A DNA stretch of 40,126 nt from Porticoccus sp965660005. Lineage in GTDB: Bacteria; Pseudomonadota; Gammaproteobacteria; Pseudomonadales; Porticoccaceae. Of this stretch, positions 7,799-16,385 are shown one piece after another. The DNA lies in the NCBI RefSeq assembly GCF_965660005.1, contig NZ_CBFHYF010000014.1:1-40126 (forward strand), in the 5' to 3' direction. The notes beneath the pieces are model-generated. The model worked only from the letters and a program-made list of their open reading frames with translations, ran no database searches and was not told where the DNA came from. The position numbers and the translations under genes were made by a program. Position 1 is the stretch's first letter. The number at the start of each line of letters is the position of its first letter.

Positions 7799-9516
7799 CC
7801 GAGAGCCTGTGCCAGGAATTCGGGCAATTCCGCCACTGCGATGTGGCAGTTCTCACCATTGCGACGGTGGTAGTATTCCACCTGACCCTGTTCAAGTCCG
7901 CGGTCCCCCACGACGATTCGGTGGGGAATACCCATTAACTCGATGTCTGCCAGCATGACCCCTAACCTGGCCTTTTCTTCGTCCATTAACAGCACGTCAA
8001 AACCCGCTTCCTGCAGATTCAAATACAGTGCTTCGCAGGCCTCACGGACCTGTTCGGACTTGTGCATATTGATCGGCACCACGGCGATCTGGAAGGGGGC
8101 CAGCGCATCTGGCCAGACAATGCCTTTTTCATCGTGATTCTGCTCGATGGCCGCGGCCACCACACGACTCACACCGATGCCATAGCAGCCCATCAACATG
8201 ACCTGCTCCCGGCCTTCCTCATTGAGCACCCGGGCATTCATGGCTTCACTGTATTTGGTGCCCAGCTGAAAAATATGCCCCACTTCAATACCGCGCTTGA
8301 TCTCCAGCGTGCCCCGGCCATCGGGGCTGGCATCGCCGGGGACTACGTTGCGAATATCCTCGACCTGCTGCAGCGGGCAGTCTCTTTCCCAGTTGACACC
8401 GGTTAGATGGTAATCATCACGGTTTGCGCCACAGACAAAATCTGCCAGATGGGCCGCGCTGCGGTCCACAATGGTCGGAATCTTGAGCGCTACCGGGCCG
8501 ATAGAGCCCACCGAACAGCCAAGCATGTCCTTTATCTGTGATTCACTGGCGAGAGTCAGCGGGGATGCTACGCCCGGCAGCTTTTCGGCCTTGATCGCGT
8601 TGAGCTCATGATCGCCCCGCAACACCAGTGCCACCAGTGTGGTGGTGTTCTGGTCGGACTCCCCCAGCACGATCAGGGTCTTTGCCACCTGCTCGGGTGT
8701 TACCCCAAGAAACTGGCTGACCTGTTCAATGCTGTGCTGGCCCGGGGTCGCCACTTCCTGTATCTCTGCCGAAGCAGCTGGCCGACTGCCCGCGGGTGCC
8801 ATCGCCTCGGCCATTTCGACGTTGGCGGCGTAGTCACTGGCATTGGAGAAGGCGATATCGTCTTCACCGGAGGCCGCCAGCACGTGAAATTCGTGGGAGT
8901 GGCTGCCGCCGATGCTGCCGGTGTCCGCCAGGACGGGTCTGAAGTCGAGACCGAGGCGGCTGAAGATTGCCGTGTAGGCGGCGTGCATGGCGTCATAGGT
9001 CTGTTGCAGACTGGTCTGATCCGTATGGAAGGAGTAGGCATCCTTCATCAGGAATTCCCGTGCCCGCATGATGCCAAAGCGGGGCCGGATTTCGTCACGG
9101 AATTTGGTCTGAATCTGATAGAAGTTGGCGGGTAGCTGTTTGTAACTGCGCAGCTGGTTGCGAGCCAGATCGGTAATGACTTCCTCGTGGGTCGGGCCGA
9201 GACAGAAGGCGCGGTCGTGGCGATCTTTCATTCTCAAGAGCTCCGGCCCGTATTGTTCCCAGCGACCGGATTCCTGCCAAAGTTCCGCCGGCTGTGTCAC
9301 CGGCATCAGGACTTCCAGTGCTCCGGCCCGGTTCATTTCTTCGCGGACGATGGCCTCTACCCTGCGCAGTACCCGCAATCCCAGCGGCAGCCAGTTGTAG
9401 AGCCCGGCGGCCAGCTTGCGGATCATACCGGCGCGAATCATCAGTTGGTGGCTGATGACTTCGGCATCGGCAGGGGTTTCTTTTTGGGTGGCGATCAGGA
9501 ACTGGCTGGAGCGCAT
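7795..9516 (-). CDS. proS: Prolyl-tRNA synthetase (bacterial type with editing domain)
   Basis: This class II synthetase charges tRNA-Pro. The 573 residues match the bacterial ProS type. Motif 2 lies around residues 138-160 (KFRDEIRPRFGIMRAREF), motif 3 near residue 447 (GCYGIGVSRVVAAAIEQ), and between them an insertion of about 180 residues corresponds to the INS domain that removes mischarged alanine. The C-terminal anticodon-binding domain follows (IAVVPINMHKSE). The transglycosylase gene overlaps its stop by four bases; a HIT-family gene is transcribed divergently from 9602. A short palindrome GTAAAA-N7-TTTTAC (9544-9562) lies in the divergent gap. Confidence 0.97.
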   Translation of the reverse strand: MRSSQFLIATQKETPADAEVISHQLMIRAGMIRKLAAGLYNWLPLGLRVLRRVEAIVREEMNRAGALEVLMPVTQPAELWQESGRWEQYGPELLRMKDRHDRAFCLGPTHEEVITDLARNQLRSYKQLPANFYQIQTKFRDEIRPRFGIMRAREFLMKDAYSFHTDQTSLQQTYDAMHAAYTAIFSRLGLDFRPVLADTGSIGGSHSHEFHVLAASGEDDIAFSNASDYAANVEMAEAMAPAGSRPAASAEIQEVATPGQHSIEQVSQFLGVTPEQVAKTLIVLGESDQNTTTLVALVLRGDHELNAIKAEKLPGVASPLTLASESQIKDMLGCSVGSIGPVALKIPTIVDRSAAHLADFVCGANRDDYHLTGVNWERDCPLQQVEDIRNVVPGDASPDGRGTLEIKRGIEVGHIFQLGTKYSEAMNARVLNEEGREQVMLMGCYGIGVSRVVAAAIEQNHDEKGIVWPDALAPFQIAVVPINMHKSEQVREACEALYLNLQEAGFDVLLMDEEKARLGVMLADIELMGIPHRIVVGDRGLEQGQVEYYHRRNGENCHIAVAELPEFLAQALG

Positions 9517-9601
9517 AGTGGCTTCTTTATCTTGGAGGTTAGTGTAAAAACGGCTATTTTACGGCGGAGCCCGCTTTGGGTACAGAACAAGGGGTTGCTA
9601 A

Positions 9602-10039
9602 ATGTTCGAGCTCGATTCTGCGTTGATGGCTGACAGTATAATGATTGGCGACTTTCCGCTGAGCCGGTTGTTGATCCATCGCGATGCCAACTATCCCTGG
9701 TTCATTCTGGTGCCCCGAATTGCCGGGGTGACAGAAATTTATCACCTGTCAGAGCAGGATCAGTATCAGCTGATTCGCGAATCCTCCCTGCTGGCGGAGA
9801 CACTGGTAGCCGTGTTCTCCCCGGACAAGGTCAATATCGCAACCCTGGGCAACCGGGTGCCGCAGCTGCATGTGCATCATATCGCCCGCTATAAAAGCGA
9901 TGCGGCATGGCCCGACCCCATCTGGGGTAGGGTGCCTGCAAAGACGTATACCGGACAAGTGTTTGCGGGTCGGGTCGATCCGGTTGTCAATGAGCTGGCC
10001 AGGGGCGACTTCACTGTCCTGCTGAAGCAGCCCTTTTGA
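9602..10039 (+). CDS. HIT-family hydrolase-like protein
   Basis: A 145-residue protein of the histidine triad superfamily, which hydrolyses or transfers nucleotides at the alpha phosphate (Ap4A-type or nucleoside phosphoramidate substrates). The core is NRVPQLHVHHIARY with His90, His92 and His93. The canonical third His at position 94 is Ile, as in a group of proteobacterial HIT proteins ending LHVHVIAR, so the true substrate is uncertain. An aromatic and acidic segment (DAAWPDPIWG) follows, typical of this group. The ATG at 9602 has a weak AAGGGG site. It is transcribed away from proS with an 85-base gap. Confidence 0.85.
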   Translation: MFELDSALMADSIMIGDFPLSRLLIHRDANYPWFILVPRIAGVTEIYHLSEQDQYQLIRESSLLAETLVAVFSPDKVNIATLGNRVPQLHVHHIARYKSDAAWPDPIWGRVPAKTYTGQVFAGRVDPVVNELARGDFTVLLKQPF

Positions 10040-10115
10040 TCGGACTTTGATCAGGGTGCTATCCATGGCACGGATTCAGGCTTGATCCAATCTTCTAGCA
10101 CCCGGGTTACTGGGG

Positions 10116-10121
10116 TATAAT
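10116..10121 (+). promoter_or_regulatory. -10 box upstream of fmdB-aspS
   Basis: A perfect TATAAT preceded by GGGG and followed by a GC-rich GCGGCGC stretch lies about 50 bases before the zinc-ribbon gene. No good -35 box is seen at the right distance. It probably drives the zinc-ribbon gene and aspS. Confidence 0.5.
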
Positions 10122-10173
10122 GCGGCGCTTTTATCAGGGGCGTTCTGCCCGGTTTGGAATCAGGGTGTTAGTT

Positions 10174-10452
10174 ATGCCAATTTATGGTTACGAGTGTGCG
10201 GCCTGCGGTCATGAGATGGAGGCCCTGCAAAAAATCAGCGACAAACCATTGACGGACTGTCCGGTTTGCCATCAGCCGGAACTGAAAAAACAGTTGACTG
10301 CCGCCGGCTTCAGACTGAGCGGCAGTGGCTGGTACGAAACGGATTTCAAAAAAGAGAAAAGAAAGAACCTGGCCGGTGATCAGCCGGTGGAAAGCAAGCC
10401 CAAATCCGAAGAAAAGTCGAAAACGGCTGCTGGCCCCACTCCCGCTGCCTGA
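10174..10452 (+). CDS. FmdB-family zinc-ribbon regulatory protein
   Basis: A 92-residue protein opening with MPIYGYECAACGHEME. Cys8/Cys11 and Cys29/Cys32 form two CxxC pairs, the zinc ribbon of the FmdB family. The C-terminal 35 residues are charged and low in complexity (lysine, glutamate, proline). FmdB was named from a putative regulator of a formamidase operon, but in gammaproteobacteria this gene usually sits before aspS, as here, and its function is unknown. An upstream in-frame start (10120) falls inside the -10 box, so the ATG at 10174 with its AGGGTG site is chosen. Confidence 0.88.
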   Translation: MPIYGYECAACGHEMEALQKISDKPLTDCPVCHQPELKKQLTAAGFRLSGSGWYETDFKKEKRKNLAGDQPVESKPKSEEKSKTAAGPTPAA

Positions 10453-10507
10453 AAAAATACTATCGGAAGCTCTGCCTGGCTCTATTGAACAACAACGGGA
10501 AGACATA

Positions 10508-12298
10508 ATGCGGACAAGTTATTGCGGTGTGCTCGGTGCCGAACACATTGATCAGGAAGTCACTCTGTGTGGTTGGGTGGATCGTCGTCGCGACCACGGG
10601 GGCGTTATCTTTGTCGATTTGCGTGATCGTGAAGGGATCGTGCAGGTGGTGTTTGATCCGGATTGCGGCGAGCATTTTGCTCTTGCCGATCGGGTTCGCA
10701 GTGAATATGTGCTGCAGGTGACAGGCCGGGTTCGCGCCAGAACCCCTGAAACTGTCAATCCGGAAATGGCCACCGGCCAGATTGAGGTCTATGGCCTGGC
10801 CGTACAGATACTCAATGCCTCTGAGACGCCGCCTTTCCCGCTGGATCAGCACAACAAAGTGGGTGAAGAGGTGCGACTCAAATACCGCTACCTGGATCTG
10901 CGCCGTCCCGAAATGCTCAGCAATATGCGGTTTCGCTCCAGAGTGACCAATATCATTCGCAATTTTCTCGATCAGCGCGGATTTCTGGATATTGAAACCC
11001 CGATTCTGACCCGGGCCACGCCGGAGGGTGCCCGCGATTACCTGGTGCCGAGCCGCACCCACGAAGGCAAGTTTTTTGCGTTGCCGCAGTCACCGCAATT
11101 GTTCAAGCAATTGCTGATGGTGTCCGGCGTGGACCGCTACTATCAGGTCGCAAAATGTTTTCGTGACGAAGACCTGCGGGCGGATCGCCAGCCCGAGTTC
11201 ACGCAGGTGGACGTGGAGATGTCGTTTGTCTCGGAAGCGGAGATCATGGCCATCAATGAGGAGATGATCCGCACAGTTTTTCAGGAAGTGCTGGATGTGG
11301 ACCTGGGGCATTTCCCCTCCATGCCACACAACGAAGCCATCATGCGCTACGGCAGCGACAAACCGGATTTGCGGATTCCTCTGGAGCTGGTGGAAATCAA
11401 GGATCTGATGGCGGGGGTGGATTTCAAGGTGTTTTCCGGACCGGCCAACGATCCAAAGGGCCGCGTCACGGCATTGAAAGTGCCAGGTGGCAACGAGATC
11501 AGCCGCAAGCAGATAGATGATTACACCAAGTTTGTCGGTATTTACGGCGCCCGGGGGCTGGCCTACATCAAGGTCAATAACAGGGAAGATCTGGAGGAGG
11601 GGCTGCAATCCCCGATCGTCAAGTTTCTGCCACTGGACGTGCGTGCTGCCATGCTCGAGCGCACCGCTGCGGAGAATGGCGACCTGATTTTTTTTGGTGC
11701 AGATAACCACCGTATTGTCACCGAAGCATTGGGTGCCCTGCGCTGTAAGCTCGGTGCAGACCTGAACCTCTACACCTGTCAGTGGGCGCCATTGTGGGTA
11801 GTAGACTTCCCAATGTTCGAAGAAGACGGGGAGGGCGGTTGGACTTCCTTGCACCACCCGTTCACCCGACCGGCCTGCTGTGTGGAAGCGCTCGAGGCCG
11901 ATCCGGAAAAAGCCCTGTCGATCGCCTACGATATGGTGTTGAACGGCACGGAGCTGGGCGGTGGTTCAATTCGTATCCACAACCCCGATATGCAGCGTGC
12001 CGTGTTCAAGGTGTTGGGTATCAGTGAGGCCGAAGCGGACGAAAAATTCGGTTTTCTGATCGATGCCCTGAAGTTCGGTTGTCCGCCCCACGGTGGGTTG
12101 GCGTTTGGCCTGGATCGACTGATCATGTTGATGACCGGTAGTCATTCGATTCGCGATGTGATCGCTTTCCCGAAAACCCAGACAGCCGCTTGTGTCATGA
12201 CTGACGCCCCGGGTGCCGTGGACAACAAACAACTGCGCGAACTGAACATCCGTTTGAGGGAAAAGCCGGCAAGCGAAAAACCGGTTGAAGAAAGGTAA
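10508..12298 (+). CDS. aspS: Aspartyl-tRNA synthetase (bacterial type)
   Basis: This class II enzyme charges tRNA-Asp. The protein is 596 residues from the ATG at 10508 (MRTSYCGVLG), the usual bacterial length. An N-terminal OB-fold anticodon domain (GWVDRRRDHGGVIFVDLRDR) is followed by motif 2 (FRDEDLRADRQPEFTQ), a bacterial insertion (GAD) domain and C-terminal motif 3 (GLAFGLDRLIMLMTG). The frame is open further upstream, but that part overlaps the zinc-ribbon gene and has no homologous counterpart. Whether it is discriminating or also charges tRNA-Asn cannot be judged here. It lies between the zinc-ribbon gene and yebC, as in Pseudomonas. Confidence 0.97.
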   Translation: MRTSYCGVLGAEHIDQEVTLCGWVDRRRDHGGVIFVDLRDREGIVQVVFDPDCGEHFALADRVRSEYVLQVTGRVRARTPETVNPEMATGQIEVYGLAVQILNASETPPFPLDQHNKVGEEVRLKYRYLDLRRPEMLSNMRFRSRVTNIIRNFLDQRGFLDIETPILTRATPEGARDYLVPSRTHEGKFFALPQSPQLFKQLLMVSGVDRYYQVAKCFRDEDLRADRQPEFTQVDVEMSFVSEAEIMAINEEMIRTVFQEVLDVDLGHFPSMPHNEAIMRYGSDKPDLRIPLELVEIKDLMAGVDFKVFSGPANDPKGRVTALKVPGGNEISRKQIDDYTKFVGIYGARGLAYIKVNNREDLEEGLQSPIVKFLPLDVRAAMLERTAAENGDLIFFGADNHRIVTEALGALRCKLGADLNLYTCQWAPLWVVDFPMFEEDGEGGWTSLHHPFTRPACCVEALEADPEKALSIAYDMVLNGTELGGGSIRIHNPDMQRAVFKVLGISEAEADEKFGFLIDALKFGCPPHGGLAFGLDRLIMLMTGSHSIRDVIAFPKTQTAACVMTDAPGAVDNKQLRELNIRLREKPASEKPVEER

Positions 12299-12434
12299 TT
12301 GGTTGGCACCTTTTGCCCTGATCTGGTGACGGTTCTGGGTGTCCATAAAATTTGATAAACAATTCAAAGAGCAAGTGACGCAGCTATTTGGTTGCGCAAC
12401 AGTTTTAGAGGTGCCCCCCTCCTGGGAGAAAAGT

Positions 12435-13181
12435 ATGGCAGGTCACAGTAAATGGGCCAACATTAAACACCGCAAGGCGGCACAGGATGCCAAGCGCGGT
12501 AAGGTATTCACGAAACTGATTCGTGAACTGGTTGTGGCTGCAAAATCCGGTGGGCCCATGCCGGAGGACAATCCCCGGCTGCGTGCCGCTGTGGACAAGG
12601 CGCTCGGCAATAACATGAAGCGCGACACCATTGATAAAGCCATTGCCCGGGGTGCGGGTGCCGGTGAAGGTGACCACTACGAAGAGGTGACCTACGAGGG
12701 TTACGGTGTCGGTGGTATCGCGGTGTTGGTGGATTGTATGACGGATAACCGCAATCGCACGGTTTCCGATGTGCGTCACGCGTTTACGAAACGTGGTGGC
12801 AATCTGGGGACGGACGGTTCAGTTGCCTACCTGTTCAAGCGTACCGGCCAAATCAGTTATCCCGCCGGGATTGATGAAGACCGGTTGCTCGAAATTGCCC
12901 TGGAGGCAGGGGCAGAGGATGTGGTGACCAATGACGATGGTTCCATGGATGTGCTCACCGCATGGGAGGACTTCACTGCGGTCAAAGAGGACCTGCTGAG
13001 TGCCGGCCTTGAACCGGAAAGTGCTGAGGTCACCATGCTGGCTTCGATTACCGTGCCCGTTGATCTGGACGGTGCCGAAAAGCTGCTGGCGCTGGTGGAT
13101 CATCTGGAAGACCTGGATGATGTGCAGAATGTATTTACCAATGCGGATATTCCTGCGTCGGTGATGGCTGAGCTCGGCTGA
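12435..13181 (+). CDS. yebC: YebC/TACO1-family protein
   Basis: The 248-residue product begins MAGHSKWANIKHRKAAQDAKR, the signature of the family. Members have been described as transcription regulators (PmpR in Pseudomonas) and as translation factors that help ribosomes through proline runs (TACO1, YebC). Further family marks are RLRAAVDKALGNNMKRDTI and the glycine-rich GYGVGGIAVLVDCMTDN. A GGGAGAA site precedes the ATG at 12435; the frame is open upstream, but the added residues are not family-like. It lies between aspS and ruvC, the common position. Interestingly, the window also encodes a TolA with very many Pro residues, but I infer no direct link. Confidence 0.95.
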   Translation: MAGHSKWANIKHRKAAQDAKRGKVFTKLIRELVVAAKSGGPMPEDNPRLRAAVDKALGNNMKRDTIDKAIARGAGAGEGDHYEEVTYEGYGVGGIAVLVDCMTDNRNRTVSDVRHAFTKRGGNLGTDGSVAYLFKRTGQISYPAGIDEDRLLEIALEAGAEDVVTNDDGSMDVLTAWEDFTAVKEDLLSAGLEPESAEVTMLASITVPVDLDGAEKLLALVDHLEDLDDVQNVFTNADIPASVMAELG

Positions 13182-13258
13182 TAGTCAGTCGGGTCAGAGA
13201 GTAAACCCGGGAGTATCCCGATATTGTTAACAGAACGAGTAATCACAGGAGAGACAGG

Positions 13259-13597
13259 ATGAAAGTACTTAAGAAAACTGACCAGTACACCATTTATCAA
13301 AAACGCTCAGGTCGCTATGCCGTTGAAGGTACCGACAAGAAGATTATTAATGGTGACGAAAAAGTCAGCATTCTGGTTGCCGCGGGTGTCGTCAAACAGG
13401 CCGTTGTCAAGCCGGCGCCGGTAGAGGCTGTTGTTGAAGAAACGGCTGTTGAAGCGGCAGCCGAAGCTCCCGCTGACGAGGCCCCCGCGGAAGAAGCATC
13501 TGTTACAGAAGAAGCTCCTGCTATAGAAGAAGCCACGGCAGAAGAGGTGGTGGCTGAGGTTGATTCCGGTGAATCGACGGATGAAGAAACCAAATAA
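13259..13597 (+). CDS. Small protein with conserved N-terminal domain and acidic Ala/Glu tail
   Basis: A 112-residue protein of unknown function. The first 50 residues (MKVLKKTDQYTIYQKRSGRY, then AVEGTDKKIINGDEKVSILV) are compact and mixed-charge and look like a small conserved domain. From about residue 58 to the end it is a low-complexity run rich in Ala, Glu, Val and Pro (EEAPAIEEATAEE), strongly acidic and probably disordered. An AGGAGAGACAGG site precedes the ATG. It sits between yebC and a strong terminator, and so is likely the last gene of the aspS-yebC unit. I recall similar small proteins in related gammaproteobacteria but no known role. Confidence 0.75.
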   Translation: MKVLKKTDQYTIYQKRSGRYAVEGTDKKIINGDEKVSILVAAGVVKQAVVKPAPVEAVVEETAVEAAAEAPADEAPAEEASVTEEAPAIEEATAEEVVAEVDSGESTDEETK

Positions 13598-13618
13598 AGA
13601 CGGTTGCTTTGTGAATGC

Positions 13619-13649
13619 AAAAAGGCGGCTGGCAACAGCCGCCTTTTTT
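13619..13649 (+). terminator. Rho-independent terminator
   Basis: The arms AAAGGCGGCT (13621-13630) and AGCCGCCTTT (13637-13646) pair perfectly around loop GGCAAC, followed by a T-run. It separates the yebC unit from ruvC, so ruvC needs its own promoter. Confidence 0.92.
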
Positions 13650-13703
13650 AGTGGGAATAGTGTCAACGGAGCAGCTGGGTCTTGTTTTTTTAAGCGATTA
13701 GGA

Positions 13704-13723
13704 TACTGTGACAATATACAGTA
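13704..13723 (+). promoter_or_regulatory. LexA (SOS) box controlling ruvCAB
   Basis: The 20 bases read TACTGT-N8-ACAGTA, a perfect symmetric match to the gammaproteobacterial LexA site (core CTGT-N8-ACAG). It ends 15 bases before the ruvC ATG and overlaps a plausible -10 (TACTGT, 16 bases after TTGTTT at 13682-13687). LexA bound here would block the promoter until DNA damage triggers its cleavage. Being upstream of ruvC, it would put all three ruv genes under SOS control. Confidence 0.88.
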
Positions 13724-13738
13724 TTTCTGGTGCTTCCC

Positions 13739-14257
13739 ATGACACTGATTCTCGGTATCGACCCCGGTTCAAGAAAAACCGGTTTTGGCCTTGTCAACGC
13801 CGTTGGTTCCAGCGCCGAGTATGTTGCCAGTGGCATTATTCGCCTGCCGGACGGGGCACTTCCGGATCGTCTCAAGGTGATCTTTGAGAGCCTTTCCAGC
13901 ATTATCGAAGAGCATCGCCCTGAGGCGATGGCCATTGAGGATGTTTTTTTTGCCCGTGACCCCAGGGCCGCACTGAAGCTCGGGCAGGCCCGTGGTGCGG
14001 CGATTGTGGCGGGTGTTGCTGCGGGCTTGTCAGTGGCCGAATATGCGGCGCGGTCGGTCAAACAGTCGGTGGTCGGCAGTGGTGCGGCTGGCAAAGAGCA
14101 GGTGCAGCACATGGTCACACGGTTATTGAAGTTGCCTTCGGCACCCTCTGAGGATGCCGCAGACGCGCTTGCAGTGGCGCTCTGCCACGCGCAAACAATC
14201 CGTACAACGGCCGGACTGCCTCCCGATGTTCGTTATGCGAGGGGGCGGTATAAATGA
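13739..14257 (+). CDS. ruvC: Holliday junction resolvase RuvC
   Basis: RuvC is the dimeric endonuclease that cuts Holliday junctions after RuvAB branch migration. The protein is 172 residues from the ATG at 13739. The four acidic catalytic positions are visible: Asp8 in LILGIDPGSRKTGFG, Glu in MAIEDVFF, and the pair in EDAADALAVALCHA near residue 140. A GTG at 13730 would add three residues; the ATG is preferred, although no strong ribosome site precedes either. It is directly behind a LexA box, unlike in E. coli, where ruvC lies outside the SOS-controlled ruvAB unit. ruvA follows after 45 bases. Confidence 0.96.
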   Translation: MTLILGIDPGSRKTGFGLVNAVGSSAEYVASGIIRLPDGALPDRLKVIFESLSSIIEEHRPEAMAIEDVFFARDPRAALKLGQARGAAIVAGVAAGLSVAEYAARSVKQSVVGSGAAGKEQVQHMVTRLLKLPSAPSEDAADALAVALCHAQTIRTTAGLPPDVRYARGRYK

Positions 14258-14302
14258 TATGGCGAGTACTATGATGGCTGTTGTGAAGAGAGGGCGCGCA
14301 GG

Positions 14303-14905
14303 GTGATCGGAAGAATTCACGGCACATTGCTGGAGCGCAAGGCACCGGAACTGCTAATTGATGTGCAGGGGATTGGCTACGAAGTGCTAGTCTCTCTCAA
14401 TACATTTTTTGATTTGCCGGTGCCAGGCCAGACGGTGACACTCCACACGCACTTTGTGGTGCGGGAGGATGTGCAGCAACTGTACGGTTTTGCCGATACC
14501 GTCGAGCGCGAGTTATTCCGCAGCCTGATCAAAGTAAGCGGCGTGGGGCCAAAAATGGCGCTGGCAATTTTATCCGGCATGACGGCAGCTGACTTTGTTC
14601 ATTCGGTACAGCATAACGATACCGCCACGCTGGTTCGCTTGCCCGGTGTGGGCAAAAAAACCGCCGAGCGACTGATTGTGGAAATGCGCGACCGCCTCAA
14701 CCAGTTCACCGCCGGTTCAACTGAATCCGCAGTCACTGGTCCGGCAGGACGGCAAACCGATACGGTCCAGGAAGCCGAGAGTGCATTGATCGCCCTGGGT
14801 TACAAACCCCAGGAGGCAGCCCGGATGATAACGGCTGTAGTCAGCGAAGGACAATCCAGTCAGGAATTGATTCGTCTTGCTCTCAAAAGCATGGTTAAAA
14901 GCTAG
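14303..14905 (+). CDS. ruvA: Holliday junction DNA helicase subunit RuvA
   Basis: RuvA binds the four-way junction as a tetramer and loads RuvB. The 200-residue protein starts at GTG 14303 (MIGRIHGTLLERK). Domain I is an OB fold; domain II has two helix-hairpin-helix motifs (LIKVSGVGPKMALAIL and LVRLPGVGKKTAERLIVEM, the latter giving minor-groove contacts); after a linker (about 140-155), domain III (AESALIALGYKPQEAARMI) binds RuvB. Length is normal. It lies between ruvC and ruvB with short gaps and shares their upstream LexA-regulated promoter. Confidence 0.96.
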   Translation: MIGRIHGTLLERKAPELLIDVQGIGYEVLVSLNTFFDLPVPGQTVTLHTHFVVREDVQQLYGFADTVERELFRSLIKVSGVGPKMALAILSGMTAADFVHSVQHNDTATLVRLPGVGKKTAERLIVEMRDRLNQFTAGSTESAVTGPAGRQTDTVQEAESALIALGYKPQEAARMITAVVSEGQSSQELIRLALKSMVKS

Positions 14906-14928
14906 CCTGTGCAAGATATACTGCGCCC

Positions 14929-15966
14929 ATGATTGAGAACGATCGCCTGATTTCTCCCGAAGCTTCCGTCCAGGAAGAGCGCTTCGACCCTGCGATTCGC
15001 CCCCTGAGTCTGGCCGACTACGTCGGGCAGCAGGCGGTTCGTGAACAGATGGAAATATTTATCGGTGCCGCGCGCAGGCGCGGCGAGCCGCTGGACCATA
15101 CACTGGTGTTTGGCCCTCCCGGTCTAGGCAAGACCACACTGGCCCATATCATTGCCAATGAAATGGGCGTAGATTTAAAAACCACCTCCGGTCCGGTGCT
15201 GGAAAAAGCCGGTGATCTGGCAGCCCTGATGACCAATCTGGAGCCGGGTGATGTGCTGTTCATTGACGAGATTCATCGTCTCAGTCCGGTGGTGGAAGAA
15301 GTGATTTATCCGGCCATGGAAGACTACCAACTGGACATCATGATTGGTGAGGGGCCGGCTGCCCGCTCGATCAAGCTCGACCTGCCACCCTTTACACTCG
15401 TCGGCGCAACGACCAGGGCGGGGCTGCTCACCTCGCCATTGCGGGATCGCTTTGGCATCGTGCAGCGCCTTGAGTTTTATTCGGTGGACGAGTTGAGCAC
15501 GATTGTATCCCGGTCTGCGGATATTCTCGGAGTGGCCATGGGGCCGCAGGGTGCTCTGGAAATTGCCCGCCGTGCGAGGGGTACCCCCAGAATCGCCAAT
15601 CGGCTGTTGCGCCGGGTCAGGGACTACGCCGAAATTAAAGCGGATGGCAAGATCAGCGCGGCGGTGGCTGACCAGGCGCTGAATATGCTCAATGTGGATG
15701 CCAACGGCTTTGATCATATGGATCGCCGACTGATGCTGACCATCATGCAGAAGTTTGATGGGGGCCCGGTGGGGTTGGACAGCCTGGCTGCCGCGATCAG
15801 TGAAGAGCGGGGCACGATCGAGGATGTGCTGGAACCGTTCCTGATTCAACAGGGCTATTTGATGAGAACCCCTCGGGGTCGAATGGTGACGCGCCTCGCC
15901 TACCAGCATTTCGGCCTGAAAAGTCCGCAACAAATTGACCAACAACTGGATTTCATGGAGAAATGA
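14929..15966 (+). CDS. ruvB: Holliday junction branch-migration ATPase RuvB
   Basis: RuvB is the AAA+ hexameric motor that drives branch migration with RuvA. The protein has 345 residues. Walker A is GPPGLGKTT (62-70), Walker B VLFIDEIHRL (109-118), sensor 1 GATTRAG followed by LLTSPLRDRFG with the arginine finger; the C-terminal winged-helix domain (about 265-335) ends with GRMVTRLAYQHFG. All key residues are visible. It follows ruvA after 23 bases, and its stop overlaps the ybgC start as ATGA, linking the ruv genes to the tol-pal cluster, as in Pseudomonas. Confidence 0.97.
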   Translation: MIENDRLISPEASVQEERFDPAIRPLSLADYVGQQAVREQMEIFIGAARRRGEPLDHTLVFGPPGLGKTTLAHIIANEMGVDLKTTSGPVLEKAGDLAALMTNLEPGDVLFIDEIHRLSPVVEEVIYPAMEDYQLDIMIGEGPAARSIKLDLPPFTLVGATTRAGLLTSPLRDRFGIVQRLEFYSVDELSTIVSRSADILGVAMGPQGALEIARRARGTPRIANRLLRRVRDYAEIKADGKISAAVADQALNMLNVDANGFDHMDRRLMLTIMQKFDGGPVGLDSLAAAISEERGTIEDVLEPFLIQQGYLMRTPRGRMVTRLAYQHFGLKSPQQIDQQLDFMEK

Positions 15967-16364
15967 CCAAAGAATATTGTCTACCGATCCGCGTCTATGT
16001 GGAAGACACCGACGCGGGCGGAATTGTCTACTATGCCAATTATCTGAAGTACCTTGAACGCAGCCGTACTGAACTGATCCGATCGCTGGGTTATGACAAG
16101 CCGGCGCTGTTTGAGGGCATGCAATTTGTGGTCTGTTCGGTGGAACTGAAGTACCGGCAACCGGCAATATTGGATGACCAGATTGTGGCCACGGCCAGAC
16201 TGGTCGACGTGAGCAGAACGTCATTCACTATCGCGCAAAGGGTGCTGAGGGGTGAACAGCTTTTGGTCGAAGGGGTTGTCAAAGTGGCCTGTATCAACCA
16301 TCAAACCAAACGACCCACGGCCATTCCGGCCAAGATGTTTCAGACATTACAAGCCGCTATTTAA
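15963..16364 (+). CDS. ybgC: Acyl-CoA thioesterase YbgC (Tol-Pal associated)
   Basis: A 133-residue hotdog-fold thioesterase. The segment VYVEDTDAGGIVYYANYLKY (residues 11-30) holds the catalytic Asp17 and the conserved Tyr/Asn; E. coli YbgC has the near-identical EDTDAGGVVYHASY. Family members cleave short or long acyl-CoA thioesters, and the enzyme has been tied to phospholipid metabolism at the inner membrane. It is the first gene of the tol-pal cluster; its ATG overlaps the ruvB stop, and tolQ follows after 21 bases. Confidence 0.95.
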   Translation: MTKEYCLPIRVYVEDTDAGGIVYYANYLKYLERSRTELIRSLGYDKPALFEGMQFVVCSVELKYRQPAILDDQIVATARLVDVSRTSFTIAQRVLRGEQLLVEGVVKVACINHQTKRPTAIPAKMFQTLQAAI

Positions 16365-16385
16365 CACGAGAACAGGAGTTACCTG

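Noticed and set aside
7943..9400. Long open frames on the plus strand opposite proS
   Set aside because: They are antisense to a securely identified gene, with no ribosome sites or recognisable domains.
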